DNA of 14,327 nucleotides from JAWUVP01 sp034112285. GTDB lineage: Bacteria > Pseudomonadota > Gammaproteobacteria > JABDGN01. Below are positions 1-6,472 of the stretch, one piece after another. The stretch lies in NCBI GenBank assembly GCA_034112285.1, contig JAWUVP010000001.1:1-14327 (forward strand). Direction: 5' to 3'. Position numbers and translations under genes: made by a program. Within the stretch, counting starts at the first letter, position 1; every line of letters starts with the position of its first letter. The notes under the pieces were generated by a model. The model did no database searches, had not been told where the DNA came from, and saw only the letters and a list, made by a program, of their open reading frames with translations.

Positions 1-407
1 GCATAAGCAAAATCTTTGTTGATTAGGGTTTGAATCATCTCGACAATTTGTGGAATGTATTCGGTGGCTTTGGGTTCGCGATCTGGGCGTAGGGTTGCCA
101 GTGCGTCGCCGTCTTCATGCATGGCTTTAATGAAGCGTTCGGTTAATACATGAGCGGGCTCGCCATTTTCATTGGCGCGTTTAATAATTTTGTCGTCAAT
201 ATCGGTGATGTTGCGCACGTAGTCCACTTCGTAACCGCGGTAACGTAAGTAACGCACTAAAAAGTCAAAGGTAACCATTTGGCGACCATGGCCTAAGTGG
301 CAATAATCATAAACCGTCATGCCGCAGGCATAAAGTTTGATTTTATTGGCTTCAATAGGTTGAAAGTCAGATTTTTCTTGGTCAATGGTATTATAAATTT
401 TAAGCAT
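1..407 (-). CDS. cysS: Cysteine--tRNA ligase, N-terminal part (runs off the window)
   Basis: Cytoplasmic enzyme that charges tRNA-Cys with cysteine using ATP. Only the first 135 codons are inside the window; the gene continues past position 1. The translation begins MLKIYNTIDQ and contains the class I signature HLGH (residues 37-40, HIGH in E. coli). It also has the zinc-ligand cysteine C28 in YACGMTVYD and the family block VRNITDIDDKIIKRANENGE. The ATG at 405-407 overlaps the last 8 nt of gltX on the same strand, so translation is probably coupled. A weak purine stretch, AAGAGA, lies upstream within gltX. Identity is clear from motif order. The KMSKS half and the anticodon-binding domain are not visible here. 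Confidence 0.96.
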   Translation of the reverse strand, partial: MLKIYNTIDQEKSDFQPIEANKIKLYACGMTVYDYCHLGHGRQMVTFDFLVRYLRYRGYEVDYVRNITDIDDKIIKRANENGEPAHVLTERFIKAMHEDGDALATLRPDREPKATEYIPQIVEMIQTLINKDFAY

Positions 408-1836
408 TAGTTATCTCTTGTGCCGATTGTAAGCGGGTGATCATTTGTTCTTTATCGAGTAGTTGATTTATGGCGCCAAAATCGGGGCCATGGGCTTGAC
501 CGGTAAGGGCTATGCGCAACGGCATGAAAAGCTCTTTACCTTTTTTGCCGGTGAGGGCTTTAACGTGTTTGGCAATTTCTTTAATGTCGTTACCCACCGT
601 TTGTGCGGCTGCAATGGCCAGGCCAAAAAATTCGCTGCCAGCGGCTTTTAGGGTTTGTTTATCATCGCTGCTGATGTTGAGTTTATTATTGAAAAACACA
701 TTGAACCATTGCCATGCATCAACGGGAAACAGGATGTTAGGTTTAATGGCTTGCGCAAAAATATTTTTAATCTCAGGGCTGAGCTGACTATCGTAACGCG
801 GTGCATCGGCAATTTGATAATCGGACAGCCAATGCCAGAAACGATCGTTATCTAATTTGAGCACGGCTTCTTTTTGCCAATATCGCATTTGTGCGGGGTC
901 AAATCTTGCGGGTGATTTGCTTAAGCTGGGGATCGCAAATTTTTGGGCGAGTTCTTCAAAACTCATGAAATCATTTTCAGGGTAGTAATGGCCTAAACGC
1001 GCCATGTAATTCACTAAGGCTTCGGGTAGCCAGCCATCTTCTCGCAGGGCTTGCAAACTTTTGCTGCCGTGACGTTTTGATAATGGGCTGCCGTCGTCGC
1101 CTAATATTAATGAAATGTGACCGTACTGCGGGGTCGTCATTTCTAAGGCGCGTAAAATTAATAATTGGCGTGGCGAATTGGTTAAGTGATCTTCACCGCG
1201 TAACACGTGGGTGACTTTCATCATGGAGTCATCTATCGCGTTGGTAAACATGAACGAGGGGAAACCATTGGCACGGCGAATAATAAAATCACCAATGTCA
1301 TGACCTTTGAACACTTGCTTACCTTTGACTAAATCTTCAAATTCTATAATGGCATCATTGCTAACGTGAAAGCGCAACACGGGTTGCAAGCCTTGTTCTA
1401 TTTTGGTTTGGATTTCTGTGGCAGATAAGCCGCGACAGGTTCCCGGGTAGCGGGGGGCTTGCCCAGCAGCGCGTTGTACTTTGCGCGTTAAGGCGAGTTG
1501 CGCTTCGGAACAAAAACAGGGGTAAGCTAAGCTAATAGCTTCTAGTTGCTTATAATAGCGGTCGTAAATGGCTTGACGCTCGGACTGCCAATAGGGGCCG
1601 AGTTCGCCGCCGATATCGGGGCCTTCTTGCCACTTGCTGTCTATCCAGCAAAGGTCGCGCATTAAAGCGTGAGTGTATTCTTCTTTTGAGCGTTCGCGGT
1701 CGGTATCTTCAATGCGCAGCAAGAAGTCACCTTCGAGGTGGTGCGCCAGTAGAGCACTAAAAAGAGCGGTACGGGCATTGCCCATATGGATTAACCCCGT
1801 TGGGCTTGGGGCAAAGCGTGTTTTGGCTATATTCAT
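400..1836 (-). CDS. gltX: Glutamate--tRNA ligase
   Basis: Class I synthetase that attaches glutamate to tRNA-Glu (possibly also tRNA-Gln in some lineages). 478 residues, close to the usual 465-490. The HIGH-type motif is HMGN (residues 17-20) within FAPSPTGLIHMGNAR. RGEDH is at 213-217 and the KMSKS-type motif PLSKR at 251-255. The zinc-site cysteines follow the spacing C107-x-C109-x24-C134, but the fourth ligand (C-x-H in E. coli) is not obvious, since C134 is followed by R-G. The gene heads a two-gene run with cysS, overlapping it by 8 nt, and is divergent from prfB with a 60-bp gap. No Shine-Dalgarno sequence is visible before the ATG. A -10-like TATCAT ends 8 nt upstream, so the transcript may be leaderless. 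Whether this is the main GluRS or a GluRS2-type paralogue cannot be decided from one window. Confidence 0.96.
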   Translation of the reverse strand: MNIAKTRFAPSPTGLIHMGNARTALFSALLAHHLEGDFLLRIEDTDRERSKEEYTHALMRDLCWIDSKWQEGPDIGGELGPYWQSERQAIYDRYYKQLEAISLAYPCFCSEAQLALTRKVQRAAGQAPRYPGTCRGLSATEIQTKIEQGLQPVLRFHVSNDAIIEFEDLVKGKQVFKGHDIGDFIIRRANGFPSFMFTNAIDDSMMKVTHVLRGEDHLTNSPRQLLILRALEMTTPQYGHISLILGDDGSPLSKRHGSKSLQALREDGWLPEALVNYMARLGHYYPENDFMSFEELAQKFAIPSLSKSPARFDPAQMRYWQKEAVLKLDNDRFWHWLSDYQIADAPRYDSQLSPEIKNIFAQAIKPNILFPVDAWQWFNVFFNNKLNISSDDKQTLKAAGSEFFGLAIAAAQTVGNDIKEIAKHVKALTGKKGKELFMPLRIALTGQAHGPDFGAINQLLDKEQMITRLQSAQEITNA

Positions 1837-1844
1837 AGGGCGGA

Positions 1845-1889
1845 ATGATACAGGATTTTGCTGGCGATTTCACCTGAGTTTGTTACAAT
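1845..1889. promoter_or_regulatory. Divergent promoter region between gltX and prfB
   Basis: The 60-bp gap 1837-1896 must drive both genes. On the plus strand TG-T-TACAAT (1881-1889) is an extended -10 element without a good -35; it predicts transcription starting about 1 nt before the prfB ATG. On the minus strand TATCAT (1850 to 1845) has GTGAAA (4/6 of the -35 consensus) 17 bp upstream and predicts a leader of about 2 nt for gltX. Neither start codon has a Shine-Dalgarno sequence. The elements are seen directly; promoter function and leaderless transcription are inferred. Confidence 0.4.
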
Positions 1890-1896
1890 CTCGTCC

Positions 1897-2995
1897 ATGT
1901 TAGAAATAAATCCAATACTTAATCAAATTACTGACCTAATTACGCGCACCGATGTTATTCGGGGGTATCTTTGACGTCGATGTCAAAGCCGAGCGTTTAG
2001 AAGAAGTTTCCCGTGAATTAGAAAATCCCGCTGTTTGGAATGAGCCTGACAAGGCGCAGGCCTTAGGGCGCGAGCGTGCCAGTTTGGAAATGGTGGTGAA
2101 CACCATTTCTAAGCTTGAGCATGGCTTAGTGGATGCCAAAGAATTTGTGCAAATGGCCGGCGAAGAAGATGATACTGACACCTTGGAAATGGTGACCGGC
2201 GACATAAATGATTTACAAACTCAACTAGAAAAACTTGAATTTCAACGCATGTTTAGCGGTGAAATGGATGCTAGCAATGCCTTTTTAGAAATCAATTCAG
2301 GCTCTGGCGGCACCGAAGCGCAAGACTGGGCAGAAATGTTGCTGCGCATGTATTTACGCTGGGGTGAAGACCATGGCTTTAAAACCGAGTTAATGGAATG
2401 TTCACAAGGTGATGTGGCAGGTATTAAAAGTGCCACCATTCGCTATGAAGGTGAATATGCTTTTGGCTGGTTGCGCACAGAAACGGGGGTGCATCGTTTG
2501 GTGCGCAAGTCTCCGTTTGATTCAGGCAATCGCCGCCATACTTCTTTTTCTTCGGTGTTTGTGTCGCCAGAAGTCGACGAAAATATTGATATTGAAATCA
2601 ACCCGGCAGACATTCGCACCGATACATATCGCGCCAGTGGCGCCGGTGGCCAGCATGTGAATAAAACCGATTCTGCGGTGCGGTTAACGCATTTGCCTAC
2701 GGCTACGGTTGTGCAATGCCAAAATGATCGCTCGCAACACAAAAACCGCGCCAACGCGATGAAGCAATTAAAAGCCAAACTTTATGAGTTAGAAATTCAA
2801 AAGCGTAATGCCGAGCAGCAGAGTGTGGAAGAGACTAAATCTGAAAATGGCTGGGGCAGTCAAATTCGCTCGTATGTGCTAGACCAATCACGCATTAAAG
2901 ATTTGCGCACCGGGGTGGAAAACACCAATACTGGTTCGGTGCTTGATGGTAACCTAGATAAATTCATTCAAGCTAGTTTGAAAGCGGGCTTGTAA
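1897..2995 (+). CDS. prfB: Peptide chain release factor 2 (programmed +1 frameshift)
   Basis: RF2 recognises UGA and UAA in the ribosomal A site and triggers hydrolysis of peptidyl-tRNA. The first 25 codons run from the ATG at 1897 (MLEINPIL...) to CTT at 1969-1971 and meet an in-frame TGA at 1972-1974. After a +1 shift, reading resumes at GAC 1973-1975 and continues to TAA at 2993-2995. The total is 365 residues, the E. coli RF2 length. The tripeptide anticodon SPF is at 205-207 and the catalytic GGQ at 250-252 (context SGAGGQHVN), the same positions as in E. coli. An automatic call in the single downstream frame would start falsely at 1952 and lose the true N-terminus. RF2 abundance is presumably autoregulated: slow termination at the UGA favours the shift. 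lysS, the usual downstream partner in enterics, is absent. Confidence 0.97.
1960..1975 (+). promoter_or_regulatory. RF2 programmed +1 frameshift site
   Basis: The element consists of a Shine-Dalgarno-like G run (CGGGGG, 1960-1965), TAT, the slippery codon CTT (1969-1971), the TGA stop (1972-1974) and a following C. It equals the classical RF2 site except that the first base is C rather than A. The known mechanism is that the G run pairs with 16S rRNA just behind the P site and pushes the Leu-tRNA from CUU to UUU when UGA is decoded slowly. The spacing and the UGAC stop context are intact. Confidence 0.95.
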
Positions 2996-3003
2996 AGACT
3001 ACT

Positions 3004-3034
3004 ACGTGCGTCTTTGCAGTGAGTGCAACCACGT
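3004..3034. repeat. Imperfect nested inverted repeat between prfB and msrBA
   Basis: ACGTG (3004-3008) pairs with CACGT (3030-3034), enclosing TTGCA (3014-3018) and TGCAA (3024-3028) around a 5-nt loop, with an asymmetric internal bulge. There is no following T run, so it is not a standard intrinsic terminator. It could be an RNA leader structure or chance. Confidence 0.25.
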
Positions 3035-3063
3035 CGCAATCTTGCTAACTGGAGACTTCAATT

Positions 3064-3927
3064 ATGAATAAACAAGCTGCTTTAACCCCAAATCAAAAAC
3101 ATATTATCGTAGACAAAGGCACGGAGCCTTCTTTTAGCGGTCGTTATATTGAAGCCGTAAAAGAAGGGCGTTATCTTTGCCGCCAATGTGGTAACGCTTT
3201 ATTTAGTGCCGATAATCAGTTTACTGCCACCTGTGGTTGGCCGAGTTTTGATGCTGATTTAAGTGATACCGTAAAATGCTGTCCCGATACCGATGGACGG
3301 CGCACAGAAATTGTTTGTGAGCGTTGTGATGCGCATTTGGGGCATGTTTTTGCCGGCGAAAATTATACCGAAAAAAATACGCGCCACTGTGTTAATTCTC
3401 TTGCCATTGAATTCGTGAACGATGAAACGGTGCGTGATACGCAAGAAGCTATTATTGCCGGCGGTTGCTTTTGGGGGGTGGAATATTTACTGCAACAATT
3501 AGAGGGCGTGTTGTTAACCGAGGTCGGCTATATTGGCGGCGAAATGGCTGCGCCAACGTATGATGATATTTGCACTAAAAAAACTGGGCATTTAGAAGCC
3601 TTGCGTGTGGTGTTTGACCCTAGCCGTGTGAGTTATGAACAGGTCTTACAGCGTTTTTTTGAAACGCATGACTTTAGCCAAACCGATGGGCAGGGCCCTG
3701 ATTTGGGCCCACAATATTTAAGTGCAGTGTTTTATTACACGCCAGACCAACAAGCGGTGGCGCAGAGTGTGATGCTTGATTTGCAGGCACGTGGGCTTGA
3801 GGTGGCGACGCAGTTGTATCCTATGACAACGTTTTGGCCGGCGGAAGATTACCACCAAAACTACTATTTAAATACCGGTAAGCAGCCGTATTGCCATACG
3901 CGACGCATTATTTTTTCGGATTGTTAA
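3064..3927 (+). CDS. msrBA: Bifunctional methionine sulfoxide reductase MsrB-MsrA fusion
   Basis: Repairs oxidised methionine: the MsrB half reduces Met-R-sulfoxide and the MsrA half Met-S-sulfoxide, regenerated by thioredoxin. The 287 residues form two domains. MsrB (about 1-120) has zinc cysteines C39/C42 and C85/C88, the CGWPSF block (57-62) and the catalytic cysteine C109 in RHCVNS. MsrA (about 127-287) has the catalytic C135 in GGCFWG, the HDFSQTDGQGPDLGPQYLS block and a cysteine-bearing tail (C277, C287). The order is B then A, known from other bacterial fusions. There is no signal peptide, so it should be cytoplasmic. GGAG (3051-3054) lies 9 nt before the ATG. The gene is convergent with the bcp-like peroxiredoxin, with 9 bp between the stops; both act against oxidants. 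Confidence 0.95.
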   Translation: MNKQAALTPNQKHIIVDKGTEPSFSGRYIEAVKEGRYLCRQCGNALFSADNQFTATCGWPSFDADLSDTVKCCPDTDGRRTEIVCERCDAHLGHVFAGENYTEKNTRHCVNSLAIEFVNDETVRDTQEAIIAGGCFWGVEYLLQQLEGVLLTEVGYIGGEMAAPTYDDICTKKTGHLEALRVVFDPSRVSYEQVLQRFFETHDFSQTDGQGPDLGPQYLSAVFYYTPDQQAVAQSVMLDLQARGLEVATQLYPMTTFWPAEDYHQNYYLNTGKQPYCHTRRIIFSDC

Positions 3928-3936
3928 TAGCGGGTT

Positions 3937-4404
3937 TTAAAGCTCTTTTACTGCGGTTAATACTTCATCGACATGTCCAGATACTTTCACTTTGCGCCAT
4001 TCTTGGCGCAAAACACCTTGGCTATCAATTAAAAAAGTGCTGCGCTCAATGCCAATATACTGCTTGCCGTAAAGCATTTTCTGTTTGATCACATCGAACA
4101 ATTCACACAGAGTTCCATCGGCATCGCTAATCAGCTCAAATTTGAAGCCTTGCTTGGCTTTAAAGTTTTCATGCTTTTTCAAGCTATCCCGGGAAATACC
4201 AAATATTTTGCAATTCAAATCGCTAAACTGACTATACGCAGCGCTAAAATCTAAACCTTCTTGGGTACACCCAGGCGTGTTATCTCGCGGGTAAAAATAA
4301 AGCACAACGTTGTGCCCCGCAAGCTCACCAAGGGATTGTGTTACACCGCTAGTGGCAGTGAAAGGTAAATTTGGAATAGGGGTGTTCACGATAATCTCAC
4401 TCAA
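3937..4404 (-). CDS. bcp: Thioredoxin-dependent peroxiredoxin, Bcp/PrxQ type
   Basis: Cytoplasmic thiol peroxidase reducing H2O2 and organic hydroperoxides. 155 residues, the usual Bcp size. The active-site pattern P-x3-T-x2-C is present as P39...T43-P-G-C46 (peroxidatic Cys46), with the conserved arginine R121 in ERSTFLID. The resolving cysteine five residues after the peroxidatic one, present in E. coli Bcp, is missing (residue 51 is Leu). The remaining cysteines are C65 and C100, so this may be a 1-Cys enzyme or use another resolving thiol. The start is TTG at 4404-4402, supported by GAGGAT (4416 to 4411) with 8 nt between GAGG and TTG. A good sigma-70 promoter lies just upstream. In E. 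coli bcp follows gcvR; here an unrelated-looking gene holds that position. Confidence 0.93.
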   Translation of the reverse strand: MSEIIVNTPIPNLPFTATSGVTQSLGELAGHNVVLYFYPRDNTPGCTQEGLDFSAAYSQFSDLNCKIFGISRDSLKKHENFKAKQGFKFELISDADGTLCELFDVIKQKMLYGKQYIGIERSTFLIDSQGVLRQEWRKVKVSGHVDEVLTAVKEL

Positions 4405-4430
4405 TAGAATATCCTCGTTAAAGTTGGTTT

Positions 4431-4460
4431 ATTGTAGCGGGATTTCTTGGCTAGAGTCAA
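4431..4460 (-). promoter_or_regulatory. Sigma-70 promoter of bcp
   Basis: On the minus strand TTGACT (4460 to 4455) is followed, 18 bp later, by TACAAT (4436 to 4431); each matches 5 of 6 consensus bases. The predicted start near 4424 gives a 20-nt leader containing GAGGAT and then the TTG start codon. The geometry is coherent, so bcp probably does not depend on the gene upstream. Confidence 0.65.
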
Positions 4461-4618
4461 TTAGAAATGGTTTGTTAGAGCAAAGGCACTGCTCAAGCTT
4501 TTAGATTGGCGTATTATTCATAAGGTTGCGACTTTGCTGGACGTCTCGCAATTGCACAGTCTCTACCAAACTCGCTGTTGGTGTAAGTTAAGTGATAAAT
4601 AAGGTTAGATTTAAGGAA

Positions 4619-4657
4619 AGGCTCATTTAAGCGACAAGCTTAATCACTAAAGAGCCT
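4619..4657 (-). terminator. Possible terminator hairpin of the 502-residue gene
   Basis: Two nested inverted repeats span the end of the gene. The outer pair is AGGCTC (4619-4624) with GAGCCT (4652-4657); the inner is TTAAGC (4627-4632) with GCTTAA (4638-4643) around the 5-nt loop GACAA. On the minus strand it is followed by the interrupted T tract TTCCTT. The outer arm lies inside the last codons. The U run is weak, so efficiency is doubtful. Confidence 0.4.
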
Positions 4658-6155
4658 CTGGGGCTAGCGCAAACCAATCTAACAGATTTTGTTGGGTTAA
4701 CAAGAAATACCATGACCCATCTTTATATTTCGCATTGTTTTTTATCAAAGCACGCCAGATTCGTTTGCGGACTCGACTGTTTTTATTCAAGACGGCAAGA
4801 TAGCTGTGCGCAGATTTCTCATGAAGTTTTAGATAGCCATGCACGACAATAATGGCCTTTAATTTTATCTCCCGACAAGCATTAGCTGTAATAGGCTGGT
4901 GAGGCGAGGAGGCGGCTAGCGCATTTAATTCTTTATAAATTTTATCTGAACCGGGCAATAAGATCCTCCCTTCAAATTCCATGCCTGTAAAAAACAAAAC
5001 TTTACACTCGTGAGCAAACTTGTGTGGCATATGTGTTTTTATTTCGCTCGGGAATAGGTCTGTTTGAGAGTATGCCGCCAAAAAAGAAGGGATTGTCGTG
5101 TTTGGTGCGGTGAGTTTTTTGCAAAATTGTCCCCAAGTGAGCTCATTAATAAAATGTTTGCGAAATGTTGAGTGACTGAATAGACGATTTAAATTTAAAG
5201 TAGGGTAATCAGACATGATGTTGTGTAATTGTGACTTTAAGCGTTGTAATTGTTCGGGGGGTAAGGGTGGGTGTGTCGCATAGAAGGGTGATTGCTTTTG
5301 TTTAGACACATCGTAATGCTTTTTCTCTAAAAAATTTACATGCCCTATGGGTGAGTGTGAATCATAATCGTCTGCAAGGCTATAATAGGTATCATTATGT
5401 ATTAACGATGTTCTAATAAGGCTGTCATGCTCATCGTAAAGGGCGGCATGAATTAGACGGTGTACGCTCTTGGGTTGGCCGGCTGGAGTGTGATTAACAC
5501 AGACCTCCAAAACCACCCAGTGTGTGAATGAACGTTTAAGTGCTGTTTGTAACTGAGTATATAAATCTAAAGCTGACTTCACATTATAAAAAAAATCATT
5601 CCCTTTACCTCGCGTTGTACCTGGGCGCTTTAAAATAAAGGCGTGCGCGCTCGTTCGGATGAAAAAATCTTTAATCTTTTTTTTACAGTCACGGCTTAAA
5701 AAATCTATGGTCTTAATAATTAAAAAGGGCGCGGTAAGGTTCGGATAGTAAGCCGATAAAAGTAGCTTTTGCTCTAACTTGTCATACAAGATATGAGGTT
5801 CTTGTATTTCATACACGGTGTTTGACTCTTTTACTCTTACTTCGTCATGGCAATCTCGAGCGCGAAGAAATATTTTGGTGTTTTCAACGGCTTGCCCCGC
5901 ACTCTCATGAGGCGCTAAAATAATGTGGTTATCGTACTCCACGTAAAGATTTTTCGCCCCAACCAGCCTTTGATATAATTGAAGCCCTTTTTGTTTGAAG
6001 TCTTTTTCGCATACTCCATTTGCACTTGGAGCGATAACCGATGTTGAGAGTGGCTGGATCTCGTATATGCATACGTTGTTAGACGATATTGAGCAATCAA
6101 CAATTGAAAATATGGCTTTCAATGGGGCTGGGGGTTGAAGATAGGGTGCTGGCAT
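4647..6155 (-). CDS. Uncharacterised 502-residue protein, ATP-grasp-like motifs
   Basis: I do not recognise this protein by name. It has no signal peptide, no clear membrane segment, a proline-rich start (MPAPYLQPPAP) and many Lys, His and Tyr. The middle recalls an ATP-grasp enzyme. LYDKLEQK (123-130) resembles the pre-ATP lysine region. FILKRPGTTRGKG (173-185) resembles the second lysine plus glycine-rich loop. HWVVLE (212-217) resembles the adenine hinge strand ending in Glu. VHRLIHAALYDE (231-242) resembles the next strand, and HVNF (272-275) followed by PPLPPEQLQRLK may follow it. A clear E-x-N metal-binding end is not seen. The roughly 180 C-terminal residues are unassigned. The ATG at 6155 has a stop codon two codons upstream and no Shine-Dalgarno sequence; a TTG at codon 12 is the alternative. 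It lies where gcvR sits in E. coli. It could also be a lineage-specific or secreted protein; the fold assignment is inference. Confidence 0.6.
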   Translation of the reverse strand: MPAPYLQPPAPLKAIFSIVDCSISSNNVCIYEIQPLSTSVIAPSANGVCEKDFKQKGLQLYQRLVGAKNLYVEYDNHIILAPHESAGQAVENTKIFLRARDCHDEVRVKESNTVYEIQEPHILYDKLEQKLLLSAYYPNLTAPFLIIKTIDFLSRDCKKKIKDFFIRTSAHAFILKRPGTTRGKGNDFFYNVKSALDLYTQLQTALKRSFTHWVVLEVCVNHTPAGQPKSVHRLIHAALYDEHDSLIRTSLIHNDTYYSLADDYDSHSPIGHVNFLEKKHYDVSKQKQSPFYATHPPLPPEQLQRLKSQLHNIMSDYPTLNLNRLFSHSTFRKHFINELTWGQFCKKLTAPNTTIPSFLAAYSQTDLFPSEIKTHMPHKFAHECKVLFFTGMEFEGRILLPGSDKIYKELNALAASSPHQPITANACREIKLKAIIVVHGYLKLHEKSAHSYLAVLNKNSRVRKRIWRALIKNNAKYKDGSWYFLLTQQNLLDWFALAPEAL

Positions 6156-6397
6156 AATTTATACGATTGCTGTTTGGGTTGATTGAATGCTTTATTTCCA
6201 TTAGTCCAAGTCTAATGTAGACCCGCAAGAATCGTTCTTTAAATTTGACATGATTATTAATAGCAAGCTTCGCTACTAAACATTCAGCCCGGCGTTAACG
6301 TCAGCGGTCTCGGTCTTGTATTTTATTTTACCAGCCCAAGCTTAAGGTAAACTTAACAATGAGCAGACACTTGCTGGCCATTGCTCTGTGTCAACGG

Positions 6398-6420
6398 ATG
6401 ATTAATGCGTTGGTAATCAT
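6398..6420. repeat. 7-bp dyad overlapping the dapA promoter candidate
   Basis: ATGATTA (6398-6404) and its exact inverse TAATCAT (6414-6420) are separated by 9 bp, a half-site spacing of about 16 bp centre to centre. The right arm overlaps the proposed -35 TTGGTA, where a repressor could act. It is operator-like, but no regulator is identified. Confidence 0.3.
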
Positions 6421-6439
6421 TTGCCTATAGTGATAAAAT
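6410..6439 (+). promoter_or_regulatory. Candidate dapA-operon promoter
   Basis: TTGGTA (6410-6415) and TAAAAT (6434-6439) are 18 bp apart, giving a start near 6446 and a leader of about 27 nt before the dapA ATG. Matches are 4/6 and 5/6. It is the best candidate in the gap and would serve the whole dapA-pncB series. Confidence 0.45.
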
Positions 6440-6472
6440 CCCGGCTCAATTCATACTCTATATAGGTCTACG

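Larger units (their letters stand above)
6156..6472. other. 317-bp intergenic region between the divergent unnamed gene and dapA
   Basis: No convincing ORF or RNA gene is seen. It contains a dapA promoter candidate and a 7-bp dyad near its right end (both listed separately). A consensus -35 TTGACA at 6245-6250 lacks a -10 at proper distance. At the left end, minus-strand TTCAAT-18-TATAAA abuts the start of the unnamed gene, which would place the RNA start inside codon 2. A small palindrome, CGTTAACG, lies near 6293-6300. Confidence 0.5.

Noticed and set aside
2443..2778. 111-residue minus-strand ORF inside prfB
   Set aside because: It is antisense to the most conserved part of RF2; it is a shadow of the coding strand without its own signals.
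1952..2995. prfB starting at the ATG 1952 in the downstream frame
   Set aside because: The ATG lies in the out-of-frame copy of the RF2 leader; the conserved MLEINP start at 1897 plus the frameshift restores the family length.
6200..6216. ATTAG...CTAAT inverted repeat
   Set aside because: Arms are only 5 bp in an AT-rich gap; expected by chance.
6245..6280. TTGACA at 6245-6250 as a promoter for dapA
   Set aside because: The nearest -10-like TACTAA is 23 bp away, too far for sigma-70, and the leader would be nearly 200 nt.
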